Positions 42,801 through 54,847 of a DNA stretch of 64,000 bases are shown here, piece by piece. Every line of letters starts with the position of its first letter. Within the stretch, counting starts at the first letter, position 1. The position numbers and the translations under genes are program-made. Origin of the DNA: Tigriopus japonicus (taxonomy: Eukaryota; Arthropoda; Copepoda; Harpacticoida; Harpacticidae); assembly GCA_010645155.1 (NCBI GenBank), contig CM021313.1:52689-116688 (forward strand), given 5' to 3'. Under the pieces are notes generated by a model. That model was not told the DNA's origin. It saw only the letters and a list, made by a program, of their open reading frames with translations, and did not search any database.

Positions 42801-45800
42801 GTTGAGAGCAGTTTTGGTTCATCATCAATTGCAAAGTTGGGCCAAAAAAACTGTTGACAACAAAAGCAACATATAGCAACAGAAGTACTATTTTCCTTTA
42901 CTGCAACAAATACGATTTTAGTTAAATTTTTCTACACAGTCCCTAATATTAATTGACACACAGGAGGAAAGGAATTCGATTTAACTATCATAAAAGAGAA
43001 GTGGTAATTGAAATCAGAAATAAAAATTCCAATTGCAAATATCTGAAAAGTCCAATGTGTAAAGCCACTTACCATGCCTCCAAGAGGTCGAAATATCAAG
43101 GTGGTGACCCCAAAAACCACGAAAAACATGGTGTAAGTTGTAGGACTGAATTCCAGTTGAATGGATTGATATTCAGTTAGAGCGAACAACGAACCCAGAG
43201 CAAAATTGGCAAAGAATATACTGATTATGGGTAGCATCACATGAGGGGTCTACAAAAAAACTTTGATATTTTTTTTTAACACAACAGCTTGGGTTTGACC
43301 TCACGTTTAATAAAGTTCGGATTGGCACAAGCTCGGCGTCATCATTCAGTTTAGTGTATGGCATTTTACATCTGGAGGCGATCCAGTTTGTCAAAGGAAT
43401 CATTGATAGATGCAAAGAACCAATGATGAGGAAAGGTAAGTAGAATGAAAACTTGGAAACGAGCTGAATTGACAGTGTACTCCCTGAAAGTTTGGATTAG
43501 GAAATGAAGTTCATTGGGAAATCTTGCAATTCTCAGCCAATTACCGAAAATTAAACCACAGGCCAAAGAAGTCTCTGATGTTCCAATTACTAAACCACGC
43601 TGATTTGGGAAGGCGTCCATCAATTTGGTCAATATGCTAATCAAAATTAAACTCTCTGCAATTCCGGTGACTGCCCTGGTTAAAAGAAAAAGTAGAAAAT
43701 GCTTGTTAGAAAATAAACTAATCAAGAAGAACCATATTTATTAGAAAGTTATTAACTTTAAAATCTCATATAGCACTCAATTGTGCTTTAAAAGAGTCAC
43801 TTTCAAAGTGTTGGTTGTGCCAAGATTTTTTATTGCACGAAAAATTAAGATCCCATAGCGAAACTATACCAATGTTCTCTAATCTGATTTAACGAAGTTG
43901 TTTTTTTTTGGTTACGGATTTTCTACTACCGCTACAAGGAATGCGATTCCCTGTAAACAAGGATTTCTCCCGACAGCTTCAATCCGATCCTCAACAGGAT
44001 TCGAACCTCGACCGTTTGGGGAAGCACTTACACTTTTAAATGATAAAAATCACAAAGACAAAAAAGCGTATCTCATGGGGTAAAAAGATTGAAAAAATGA
44101 AGGTCCAGACCATTGAGTTCTATTAAATACTAGAGGGAGTGTGAGCCTAAAAATGTGTCTCCAGTCGACAACTGATGAGGGGACAAAAGTGCGGGAGCAT
44201 TTGAAATGTGTGACCAGGCAAATGCCAACCATAGGATTGATGAATCAAATGTGGAATTGAGTAATGTTTTTTGGGTCATTTTTTGTTATTGTTAGTGGTC
44301 ACTTTCTTGAAAGCACCAAAGACGTCACTAGGTGACCATGCCTTGGATTAGAATTCTACAACTAGGATTTTTTTTGTTAATGCATTGAATAATCATTGGT
44401 AGGAAGAACACAAATTTAAGCTTTTGCGTTGTGTAGGGTCAATCCAATACATATATGGACAAAAAATAACTTGTGGCTTCAAGAAAGGTTTAAAAAAGTT
44501 GGACTTGATTCCCATGTTTGTTCACACTAACTGCCCGCTCCACAGAGTTCCAGAGTGGGCATGTTCAGCCAGACTTGGCTAACAATTTGTTGGATAATTC
44601 TCAGGCCCCAGCTGACCTTTGCTTATGACGTTTTCCAAGCAATTGTGCCCAAACAATGCCCAAACTAGTTCGTTTGTAGGGTTGAAGTCATGGTCACTTG
44701 TTCAGCCTCAAAATACCCCAATCGGTCCGGGCCTGTCAAGAATAACCTGTCAGACCAGAGGCATGATTCTGCACGTTAACTTGACATTATTTAATAGCAA
44801 GATTTCAAAACCAACACAACTTTGGTATGGAGGGAAATTTGTTTGTTTGGGCACAACTTAGGTAAAAGTCTTCGGAAATATCAAGGTTTAACGTGCAACC
44901 TTAGCTCTTCAACAGCTGTGACTCGTCCAACAAAAATTTCCGTATATCAGCCCTGTGGTCTGCTCAACAGTTGTAAGTAGTGATGGGGGGCAAACAAGAG
45001 ATTGGGCAAGCTGTACTGGCACAATGCTTGGGCTTGCTGAAGCTTGGCATAGCTTGGGTGCTTGTACAAGTACTTTTCCCGGCTAACAGGTTTGCCAAAT
45101 TTGCTATGAACGAAGAATAAACTTGCCATCCGAATTTCACTAAACCAGGCTGATTCAGCTAAATAGGGCCCATCCCTTTAAAAGGATGTATTTTTAAGAA
45201 AATTACACACTTCAATTCTCTCACATGGGGAAATGCAAAATATTTCGAGAATACTTAAAAAAGATTTGGCATTTTACTTTTTCATGCCGGCAACTCTGAG
45301 TAAACGAGATTGTTCTGGAAGTGTGACTTCTAAATCTCGGTCTTGATTAGCCTCAAAAGTGCATTCATGTGTGGCCTAGAACTGAAACAAAAAAAACATG
45401 GTTTTGCAAATGCTATCCAAATTGAAATATTTTTTTGTATCACTTCCACTATTTATTGCTAACTTATTAAGGTCAAAAGATCATCGAAAATGCAACTTGA
45501 CATTTTTTCTTCTAAGTCACACTGCAAGTATCTTAACTCTTCAAAGAGCAACTGCCGGCAACTGCATCTTCCGATGTTCCTTGAGCTTGGGAAGTGTATT
45601 GGTGTATTGCCCAAGTAATGCTTGTCAACAACTTGTTCTTGGGTTTTTGTGATGACTCATTACTTGCCCAAGTCACATCACTAGTTGTAAGGGCGATGTT
45701 TTCCTCATAGATTCAACCATAGATAAATAAAATAGAGATATCTCAATTTTGACGTCGACAAAACCGCCCTCTATGAGGGATTACCTAACAACATTGGTAA

Positions 45801-47341
45801 AAATGATTGTTTCATAAGGAACGTCATAGAGTGCGCCACCGTGTTTGTAACGCAAATATCCTTTTTGAAGTTCGATTCTCAGAGTCAATTTAGAAAATAC
45901 AGCCTACGTCATCTAGAGGTCACGGATCTCCGCACTGTCACGGCGGTCTGCCTGCTTAGCTAGAATTGAGAAGTCTGGGGGTAGTTTGTGATTCAACGCA
46001 TTCCGCCCCGCTTGCCAAATCAGCGGGACTAAAGCTTGCACGCTATCTAGGGATTAAAAATGATTTAAGATCCAGACTAACCAAGCCTCAAAGTTCTACC
46101 TTATGAAGGGTTTTGTGATGGGTTCAATTAAATATTGAAATTTCTTTATTTGCATTCAAAGGTTTCATTTATATCGCAATTTTAAAGTCCGTGAAGTTAT
46201 CGGAGAAATATTGAGGAGGTTGATTCTACATTTATGGCTTGCTAGGGTTTTCTGATTCACCCTACCTATCTATGTCTTGTGGTCAATAAAGCTTCCTCTT
46301 CCGGCAAATTATTCGGTAAGTCTAGACCAACAACCGATTAACACGTTACAAGTCAACTCAATTTACTTGCAAGTAATGAAATTTCAAATATTTGTAAAGT
46401 TGGACAAATTATCCAATCAACTAGTCACTTTCAGTCTTGCTTACCTCAACATAAATACCCAAATGAAGAAAAAATCTGGATTCTCCAAAAACATGTCAAT
46501 TGTTCCAAAACAACCAACAGAGATTGCCATCAAAATAGCGCCAATGTTGTAGTTGGCCATGACACCCACGCGATCTCCAAATTTGGCCACAAGAGGGCCT
46601 CCAATAAATCCAAAATAAGGAGAGGTGGCCATAAGCAAACCAATCTGAAAATGCTTTCTTTAAAAAAAAAGGCGATCGACAAGTTAGTATGCCAAAAATG
46701 ATCATGGACCTAACTCACCTTATCAAGGCATAAGTCAAGTCTTATTTTTCACAACAAAATCTAAAGTGACGCAAAAGCTTAAGAACAATTTTACAATTTC
46801 AAGATATGAGTTACGAAAGTGCTAGATCGGATATCCTAAAAAGCCCTATCTAAAAATTTGGAAATTTTGCTGATATTCAATGTTTATTTTACAAGCATTC
46901 TAAAACTGTCGTACTTATTTTCCGATTGTTTTGTCCTCAAAGTCACTTAGTGCTGTGAAGTTATCTCATGATTTGTAAATAAATTTCTAATTTCCTTTCA
47001 ACGACCTCTTTCAAAACTCATTTCCATGCGATCAGCTTTGGTCTCCTAGAACCCAAAAAAATCCAAATACTTGAAATGCCATTTCATATCAGTGTTAGTT
47101 ATTCTATTAAAATTCGTGCTAAGCTAATTGTGCCTTACTTTTATTTTGGATAATCCATGTTCCAATCCTTTGCTTGGAAACACAGGGTTCACACAATATA
47201 TGGCCATTCCATTGAGGAAAAGAACTGAAAGATAACGCAAATACTTTTATAGAAGCACATTTATAAAACGCTAGTGTATTCTTTACCAATGTTTCCCACA
47301 ATCAAAAGATGGTACTTGGAACGTGTGAAACTCTCACTCAT
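39879..47341 (-). CDS. major facilitator superfamily transporter (SLC18-like), copy B, 8 exons
   Basis: 416 residues, same architecture as copy A. Exons in coding order: 47287-47341, 47139-47224, 46445-46644, 43545-43675, 43305-43483, 43073-43249, 40108-40357, 39879-40051 (1,251 bp with TAA). Start MSESFTRSKYHLLIVGNI. It has a better MFS loop-2 motif than copy A (GGPLVAKFGDRVGVM, with the conserved Gly-Asp-Arg) and a motif-C-like RAVTGIAESLILISI. C-terminal helices contain WTTLFFLGLGMGSHVSG. Introns 3 (43676-46444) and 6 (40358-43072) are about 2.7 kb, the rest 54-494 bp. Substrate unknown; SLC18-type carriers usually exchange cations or amines for protons. Confidence 0.9.
40401..40450 (-). 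mobile_element. SINE tail fragment next to a 13-G run
   Basis: Minus-strand copy of the CTTGTAGCGGTAATAAAAAA tail (plus strand: TTTTTTTTACCGCTACAATG). The plus strand begins with 13 consecutive G at 40401-40413. Confidence 0.55.
40597..42290 (-). mobile_element. decayed non-LTR retrotransposon (LINE) in MFS-B intron 6
   Basis: Minus strand, the same as the host gene. 42244-41789 encodes the end of an endonuclease domain (LDLVFSND, SLSDHHILEIG). About 41746-41339 is the linker and start of reverse transcriptase (PGLDGV). 40980-40600 is reverse transcriptase (DVVYLDFAKAFDKVD, then SGVPQGSILGPLLFILFI, then CADDTK in place of the usual FADDTK or YADDTK). Stops and frame breaks occur, for example after DKVDLSFA. 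The rest of the reverse transcriptase and the 3' end are missing. The sequence style suggests the Jockey/CR1 group. Confidence 0.85.
43900..44043 (-). mobile_element. tRNA-derived SINE, second family, partial copy
   Basis: Minus strand: B-box-like GGTTCGAATCCTGTTGAGGA, then GAAGCTGTCGGGAGAAATCC, then TTACAGGGAATCGCATTCCT and GTAGCGGTAGTAGAAAATCCG. It ends near a poly-A (poly-T on plus at 43902). It matches the plus-strand copy at 50330-50515. It lies in MFS-B intron 3. Confidence 0.7.
44565..44948. repeat. dispersed repeat, most complete copy (about 384 bp)
   Basis: Shares its left part with 36187-36345 and its right part with 38255-38360. Contains inverted TTGTGCCCAAACAA and TTGTTTGGGCACAA motifs. 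It sits immediately beside the hAT-like element starting at 44978. No coding content, no sure ends. Confidence 0.6.
44978..45683. mobile_element. hAT-like element, TAGTGATGG ends, different interior, 706 bp (MFS-B intron 3)
   Basis: Begins TAGTGATGGGGGGCAA and ends TTGCCCAAGTCACATCACTA. Perfect 8-bp duplication GTTGTAAG (44970-44977 and 45684-45691). The interior is rich in CTTGGGCTTGC-type motifs and lacks the TTTCGGTTTCGG blocks of the 21.1 and 30.8 kb elements, so it is a separate family sharing only the outer 9 bp. No transposase. Confidence 0.9.
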
Positions 47342-48414
47342 TTTATAATTCAAAACAGATGACTAAAGAGATGAATTAGTATGCTTGAGTCAAGAAGTGT
47401 TTAACTTTTTCTATTGATGCACATCTGGAAGTGTTTTCTGTCTGATGTTTTTGTCATAATTGTCTTTCTAGTGTGAGTTATTGCTACATTTTCCCGTCGC
47501 AAAAACATGTAATAAAAGAGGTCCCTTCAGACTTCGACTATGGAAAATTCAAAACTAGACCATTGCAAAAATAATACTAATGCAACTTTTTCTTATTTAT
47601 GTAGTTTTGGCGTTTCAAAAATTTAGGAGAAAAAATGAGATTTTTTCTTCCCAATGTCATCTTTATCTATTCAAGAATTGTTGGATCCAATGAACACTGT
47701 GAGATAACTTTAGCTCATCGGCAGCACTAGTTTTGGCGAATATTTTTTCAGGCTCAAAAAATGGCAAATGATTGTATTTTACAACTGCTTTAAAATGTTT
47801 TTTAAAAGAGTCCAATCAAATAGCAAGTAAACTCATTTTACGACCAAACGCCTTCTCTGCTAGAAATCTGAACCCCAAGCTTTTAGAACTTCATGAAATT
47901 TGCCAAAGAAAGTCAGATTGCCCTTTTCCTCACTTTTGGATCGATGTTTCTGGTGTTTGAATTACTAATTATTAATTTCAATCCTTGTCTTTGCTCACTT
48001 AGCAACGTCACCGATCACCATTGGGCCACGTCAGCAAATTGGTCCCTCTTAGTGTTCAATAAGAGTATTTTTGGCAGATCACAACGGCATTTATTCCGGG
48101 TCAATTAAGAGGTATCGTCAGCTTTAAAAACTTGTTCAAAGTAGTTATAATTAACATTTAATTTCCCACTTGTAATGAGTAAAACTAAAACTATCAAAAT
48201 GGATAAAGATTCCGCCACACATAAATGTTAAATTAGAATAGGTTTTGTCGTTGTAATTCTTGGAATTTTGAATTTGCAAACACTGTTGGCGAAATGCATA
48301 AAAAGATAAATGAGGCTTTCGGGATCCGTTCATTATAGGTGATTCAGGGCACTTTGAGCATTGTTCCTTGTGTAAGACAAGCCGACGCAAAAACTGCCGT
48401 TCATCCTTATAAAC

Positions 48415-48994
48415 TAGTGATGGAATGACAACACTTTCGGCCGAAATTTCGGTTTCAATTTTGGGTATTTATTCCAAAACCGTTTTTGGTCCAAAAATCT
48501 CTTGAACTTATTTTTCCGATATTTCCCAACCTCGAACACGTGAGCAATATGAAGAGTGTTGTCACGAATTAAAGTCCCATACGAAATCAAGTGACACATT
48601 ACGTTGAGATTGAATTGTACTAATGCCAGTTGAAGGAAACAGTTTTAGGTGCACTAGGGCAAAGTATTAATGAAATCGATTGATGCCTTTTGAAACTATG
48701 ATTTAGTTTTCAAAAACGATTGCCACATCCAAGACACGCACGCAACATCCTTACTTTAAGCGCCCTTTAGAAGGACAATTATTGCTGCAATGGATTAGAC
48801 GATGAAACAAAGTGTTAGGTATACATCTGCACGATTTAAGTTATTTGAGTCCTAATTTAATTTCATTGTCTTCTTTTTTCACAATTTACCATTAAAGTTT
48901 TGGGGACTCTCTAAATCGTCTAAAACAACCCTAAATATAAGTTCGCAATCAGCTCTTTTCGGTTTCGGTTAAGAGCCCTTTCGATTCATCACTA
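48415..48994. mobile_element. hAT-like MITE, TAGTGATGG family, older copy, 580 bp
   Basis: Begins TAGTGATGGAATGAC, soon followed by TTTCGGCCGAAATTTCGG, and ends TTTCGATTCATCACTA. The flanks TTATAAAC and TTACGAAA agree at only 5 of 8 positions, which fits an old, decayed target duplication. Confidence 0.7.
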
Positions 48995-50329
48995 TTACGA
49001 AATAAAACTAGCTCTATCAAGGGGTACTTTATGTCAGGACAAAAGGATAGAGACCCATTAAAAATCGAATATTGGCAGAACAGTCACTATCGCCCAAGAC
49101 TTTGCTCAAAACTTGTCAAGTTCATCTATGAAATACTAAGTTAAAAAAATTCTTGAAAGTGTCTGTACAAACCTTTCGTTGTCCATTTCTGCAAGCTTAT
49201 GTTCCAAATAAGAGGAAGTACTTTTTGTTCTAAATTCAGAGGCTATACGTGTTTATGAGCAAATGTTTTGTTATATTCATTGGTTTTCAGTTATGATGAA
49301 TTTCAATAAAAAAATTCAGAACTCATCTAAAAACACTCTGTTCTTTCGTAAAAAAAAATATTTTTTTGGTTTTTTGCTTATTTTTCTTAACATATATCGA
49401 TCCCAAAACAAAATTTAATTTTAGTAGAGTAGAGTAAAAATATCAAAAATGTGGTGCGGACAATGGAATTTTTTTAAACTGAAATTTACAACAATCAAAA
49501 ACACTTTTCTGCTTCACACCTAGAGATATTTTTGTTCTACACATAATGCACAGCAAATTAAGCTAGAGCAATACAAGAATTTCAATTTTCGGAAAGTTCT
49601 TTGCCTTCATTTTTGATGGCGGGTTCATTAACTCACAAAAATCGATTAATGTCACCAAATGTTTATGTTATATAGACATTTTAGAATTTTGTTTGCAAAC
49701 AGGCTTGTCAACAATTGCTGTCCTGTTTGTGCTAAAATATTCGATTTCATTTCAAATCCATACCTACTGAGTTGAGCTGAACTATTTGAACAACAATTTA
49801 AGCTTTCAACTGAAACATGTTCAATTCTTAGAATGAACCATTCTCACATTCCTTCGATACAACTCGAAACTAAGAAGACCACAAGATCTTTCTCGTTTGA
49901 ACATTTTTTACCTAGGTTTACCTTGTTTTACCGATGAATAACTTTTTTGTACGATCCCATTTCGATAACATCTAGTAAGCCAAGTCTCTCATGACGAAAG
50001 GGATTATGCTTCACATTTGGGGAACTCGTTTGATTCTTTTATTATGCCATGTCGTTGTCGCCAACTGGTTATGGTCATTGTTTTGAGACCAAGGTAGGAG
50101 GAAAACCGAAACAAAAACTACCCGAGGGTGAGGACAATTTTAAGTGATATCGTAATGGCCCATAAAATATGATAATGAGCCTTAACGGCAACAGAGATTC
50201 GTTAATCATTTGACAAAGGGCTCGTCTTGCATTGCTGTTGAATAATGAAAACTTGACTTGAAGCATGAGCTTTCTCACGTTCTCAGGAATATGTCTTTTA
50301 ATGGGAGCACCAATCAGAATACCTAAATG

Positions 50330-50515
50330 ATGCCAGAGTGGCCACGCGTACTAGTGCGTTCTTAAAAGTGCCGAGTGTAAGTGCTTCCCCAAGCGGCGTA
50401 GGTTCGAATCCTGCTGGGGGTCGGATTGAAGCTGTCGGGAGAATTCCTTCAATTTACAGGGAAACGCATTCCTTGTAGCGGTAATAAAAAAATCCGAAAA
50501 AAAAGAAACAACAAA
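50330..50515 (+). mobile_element. tRNA-derived SINE, second family, fullest copy
   Basis: A tRNA-Ser/Leu-like head with a perfect B-box-like GGTTCGAATCCTGC, then the family body GGATTGAAGCTGTCGGGAG, TTTACAGGGAAACGCATTCC, TTGTAGCGGTAATAAAAAAA and an A-rich tail. Four copies or scraps are in this window. The head lacks a tRNA acceptor stem, so it is not a tRNA gene. Confidence 0.75.
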
Positions 50516-50934
50516 AAAAAGAATACAGGCATGCCCTTAAAGATTATAACGCAAAAAACACTCAATTAAAAGCGGAGAAATACTTAAGTAAGAATGTTGA
50601 ATTTTGCGAAGAAATGTCCACCATGGGATTAAGAGTTACTCCCTCTGGCAGAAACTGTTTCTTTATGATTAACAACTTGGCTTAAACCAAGAACAAATAC
50701 GTTGATGAGTCAAATAGGGTTCAGCATTGAATACTGATTCTTTGGCTGCTGATTTAAAGTTATCTCAATCAAAAATAAGCACTCAAAAATTTTACTCAAA
50801 TTTTAAACACTTTAAGCAAACATGTGTATCCACTCCCAGAGGGTTGGTCAGAGAATAATCCCCGGAATAACGGAATTAACAGGATCCCGGGACGGAATTT
50901 AGCCAACCATGCAAGTCCGAGGGAGCTACATGAA

Positions 50935-51409
50935 TGGGGTGCAAATTTCTGGCAAATAAGATTTTATGCCCATAAACATGTTTATTTGCTATTTGCTAGC
51001 TTTAAAGTTAATTTGCCATTTTTCATTTTTATTTGCCATTTTTGGGCAAAAAAAATACAAAAATTGTCGGCTTTTGGTCAAACAATGCAAAAATTGTCTT
51101 TTGTGGGAAAAATAGGAAAAAAAATATTTGCCCAAATGTTTTTTAGGGATATATTGATTATTCAATGGAAAAAAAATTCTCTTAAATGTTTATACACTTG
51201 CATTCCACTTTATTGTTGGTGAAACTTAATGCTCATTTTCCGAATTTAGTGGCCAGTTTTACTAAATTTTGGTAAACTTTCGCGTCTAATTGCCATTTTG
51301 TTTGCTAATTCTTGTTTGATATGCCATTTTATTTGCCATTTTGGCCGCGTTTATTTGTCATTTTTGGGCCTAAGCGGCAGGCTTTATTTGCCAGAAATCT
51401 GCACCTCTA
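50935..51409. mobile_element. hAT-like MITE related to 33296-33805, 475 bp
   Basis: Begins TGGGGTGCAAATTTCTGGCA and ends GCCAGAAATCTGCACCTCTA. The flanks TACATGAA and TTCACGAA match at 6 of 8. The interior repeats TTTATTTGCCATTTT motifs. Open frames here are translations of these repeats. Confidence 0.75.
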
Positions 51410-53399
51410 TTCACGAACCCTTGGAAAAAAAGATAGACATGCTCCCCAATGTTTCAATTTCTTGAACAAAAGAATTTGTTTGCTCTTGTCAAGACGAAAC
51501 TTTCAATATTTGCCTCAAAGCTGAGAAAAGGGTAAATGAAAGACTTCTTTCCTTCGCAACATCTTTTTTTCCCTTTAGAACGCGACAAAAATATCTTGAT
51601 CAAAAACACTGGTTAAGGTGAACCAAGGCCACAAATCTTCCTTTGTAACAACCACACACTTTTGCTCATGTTAAAGTGAATGAGGCTTTTTCGGCCTTGA
51701 TTTAAGACCTGAAACAAGTCTTTTTTGCAATTCTTAAAACTTTTTTCTACATTTAGACCATTCTTTTCTTTATCGTTTATTTCATTTGATCTTTAAGTCG
51801 AGTTTATCGTGTTCGTCAATCCTCTCGGTTATTGTCTGTCTTAAAAGACAAAGTTTTGCTTACGTAGCAAATGATCATTTTTTTATCCTGCATGCTTGAC
51901 ATTTTTCATGTTTGCTTATTTTGCATTGTTATATTTCACGCTGAAGCTTGCTTGAATGCAGACCACCTTGCAAATTGTAAGAAGTCCCTCTTAAAGCATT
52001 CCAACCAAGTTTAGAAAATATGCTTTGAAAATGTTCTAATGAGACCAAGTGTACTTAAGTACTCAAACCGTGTGTGTTTAAATTAATCACCTGGAATCTG
52101 CTGTCTAAATGGAGCCAGTTTTCGTCGGGCTTGAAATGCAGTTCTCATAAATGAAAATGCTGAAGCATTGTGTTAGAGACCAAAAACCAAAGTAAGCTTC
52201 ACAAAGCAATTTCCGCAAGGCTCTCAAAAAAAATAGTGTTTTTAACTGTCAATATAGAGTTAAAAATTGAAACCCGTTATCCGGTAAAAGATTGAAAACG
52301 TTCCCAACATGGCACATTGATGATACATACTAAGGAACGAGTTTTCATCACAAGGCCTTAAATGTACCTTGAATATTTTTATGACTTCAGCAATAAAATC
52401 TTCTTTGACGGCATCATCTCATTGTAGTCGATCCAAGCAACTAAAGCAGAAAACTTTCCAGTATTGATATGATGTCCAGTTTAGGGTGTGATATTGTTCG
52501 GCTGCCAACTTAATTTATTCCATCAAAAATTCGAAAAATGACTGTCTCAACGGCAATGAAGTCTCGATCACATCTACGAGGAGCTAGTCAACCAAATTTT
52601 TGAATGTTTTAACGAGAATCGGCAAACACAATGCCAAAAAGATGTGGATACAATCAAAATATTTTTGAAGGATCGAAAAATAAAAACTCATTTATGAAAA
52701 ATTTACAAGGGTGCAGTTTCTTTTTGGGTTGCTAAATTCATAAGAAACCCCTGTTATTTCATAAACCATAATAAGGAAACTTTACGTTCCTGTTTTTTTT
52801 TACTAATTAAACCGGTTAAAATCTTCCTTTCATTTTCATCTTCATTTAGCAAAAGTCTAACGTCCTTGCTCCAAAAATAATTATTGTTTGTTAAAGTAAG
52901 TAAAACATTTGCCCTGTTTTGAAAATTGGCAAACACAATTTCTACGTGAGCTTCAGTGTTTGCTTATGTTTTTGCTTCGCCAAGGATTCAATAACACGAG
53001 GTTCCAAAACTGGGTTTTGACTCGGTTCACATGCTTTTTGTGGAAACGTGATGTTGATTCATGGCTTCATGCAGTATTATTGTTTGAAAAATGCTTTGGT
53101 TTAAAAAAGTCAAGCACTACATCAAAGCAACAAAGTAAGATTAAGTTGCATTTACATATAAACGGGAAGAGTTAATCTTCCTTACATTAAATTTCCTGTA
53201 TTTATCATCGGTTTCAAGAAGTGGGAGCGCGTATATCAAATTCCTAATGTTTGTTAGTAAGACTGCATTTTATTCTTGGGAAGCTATTAAAGTAATTCTT
53301 TCAAGCATCTTTATTAAAGACTGCTTTATCTGACACGCCCCTCGTAGTTTCCTTTTACTCTTTTACTCCTCATCGTTCCAACGAGCACTGCAACTGGTT

Positions 53400-54847
53400 G
53401 CCTAATCCCAAATTCCCAATGCTCTGAACTGAACCTTCCAAGCCACATTCTTCGAAGCGCAATAATCATCTGGTGTCTGTCTGTCTTTGGTTGTGGCCGT
53501 TCTGGCCCCAGGAGAATCCGACTTGTTCTTTGGCAACTGGAGAGTTTCTTCCATTGAAGGGCGATTCAGAAACTTGCCCACAAGGTGTGGGGAAGTGGTC
53601 GGACTCCGGTAGGTAGTAACAAGTCACAAGTAACCATCATCATCATCAACATCTTCTGAATCTGTACCACGTTCTACCAGTTTTCTGACTGACTCTCCTG
53701 GCCTAGAGAGCTACGTCAGATTATGTAGAGAGAGCGGTCGAGCAAGTGACTGAGTTTCAGGCCAGATTGTATGGAGAAAAACCCGCGACCTAGTGAGCAA
53801 AGTCGACGCCTGTGAAGATGGGAGGAAGAAACAGTAGTTGGTTGAGGGCGTAGTACGAAGTCATCTTGGCGTTGGAGAGGTACGTACGAGAGAGTGGTCT
53901 TGAAAAGGGCCTCAAGGCGTCCAGGAAACACACCCAAAAAACAACACGAACAACGCCCAATTTTCCACTGGGTGTGTTAAACAAGAAGGAGAGCCGTACA
54001 ATCCATTACGAAACTTGGGAGGAGTGGGCGTATTTGTACATGAACACGTACGTACATGGGGTGTAGCCTGAAACAAATTTATTGTTAGATGTGTATATAA
54101 GTGTCTCTGACATGGCATTGGTCGGAATTATTCATTCACATATAAATACCTGGCAGCCTTTTTGCGTGGTTGTCCCGATAAATATTTTCGAACATAATTA
54201 TACAAATGGGAGAAAAGTGTGGTTTTCTTCTCAATTGTAACGGAGTGTGGATTTTTGGTCCAAGCCTCTCAAAGTCTTGGCATTCTCGTATGTTGTCCTA
54301 CTAGTACTACATACGGGAGGTAATACAAGTCCGTCGGTAAAGTCGTAGTCGAACCTGAAGTGGCTGACTGACTGGCCCTTGGTCGCCTGGTCTGAGTCTG
54401 GTTTGGAAGAAGACGATATCGTGGTAGTCCAAGGCATTCTCCGTACATTTTCGAGGCAGAAGCAGCCCCTGTCTCTCGGTACTTTGGACGGACGAGCTCA
54501 TGGTGACGTCCAAAACCAACCTGAAGAAACGTCGCTAAATGTCTAAATGGTCTTCTTCTGAAGAAGAAGTGAAGGAGGAGACGATGAAGAAGCCGTGAGG
54601 AGGTGTGTGCGTGTGTATGTGTGTGAGCACCTTCAAATCTTTTCTTCAGGAGATGATAGGGGAAAATTAGAGGAGGCGCCCTCAGTCTGATTTGCGGTGG
54701 CAAAGAAGTGAGTCAAGAATCGGTGCTCTAACTATGGGGGAATAATCAAACGGTTATTCACGCCTACCTCGATCAAGACTGATAGACTGTGCGTAAGTGT
54801 TCTTTGGCACTTCTTTGACCTACATGTTGTTGAACAGTTGAGTGACC
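53400..54847. other. upstream region of KLF copy B
   Basis: Less AT-rich than its surroundings, with small CAT and GT microsatellites (53637-53655, 54602-54628) and a TATATAA at 54094-54100. Probably promoter and 5' untranslated exon(s) of the KLF gene. Overlapping open frames on both strands look like chance products of the base composition. No element ends seen. Confidence 0.45.

Larger units (their letters stand above)
47342..53400. other. gene-poor intergenic region upstream of MFS-B
   Basis: No coding gene supported. Contains the MFS-B promoter side, two hAT-like elements (48415-48994, 50935-51409) and a SINE (50330-50515). The remainder is AT-rich with no recognisable signal. Confidence 0.5.

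Noticed and set aside
45900..46090. Possible end of a LINE reverse transcriptase (LGVVCDSTHSAPLA-like)
   Set aside because: Too short and interrupted to assign with confidence.
51000..51400. Open frames over the GGCAAATA-rich element
   Set aside because: Translations of reiterated MITE motifs.
53716..54703. Overlapping open frames on both strands upstream of KLF-B
   Set aside because: They overlap in several frames and fit chance in less AT-rich DNA; no domains.
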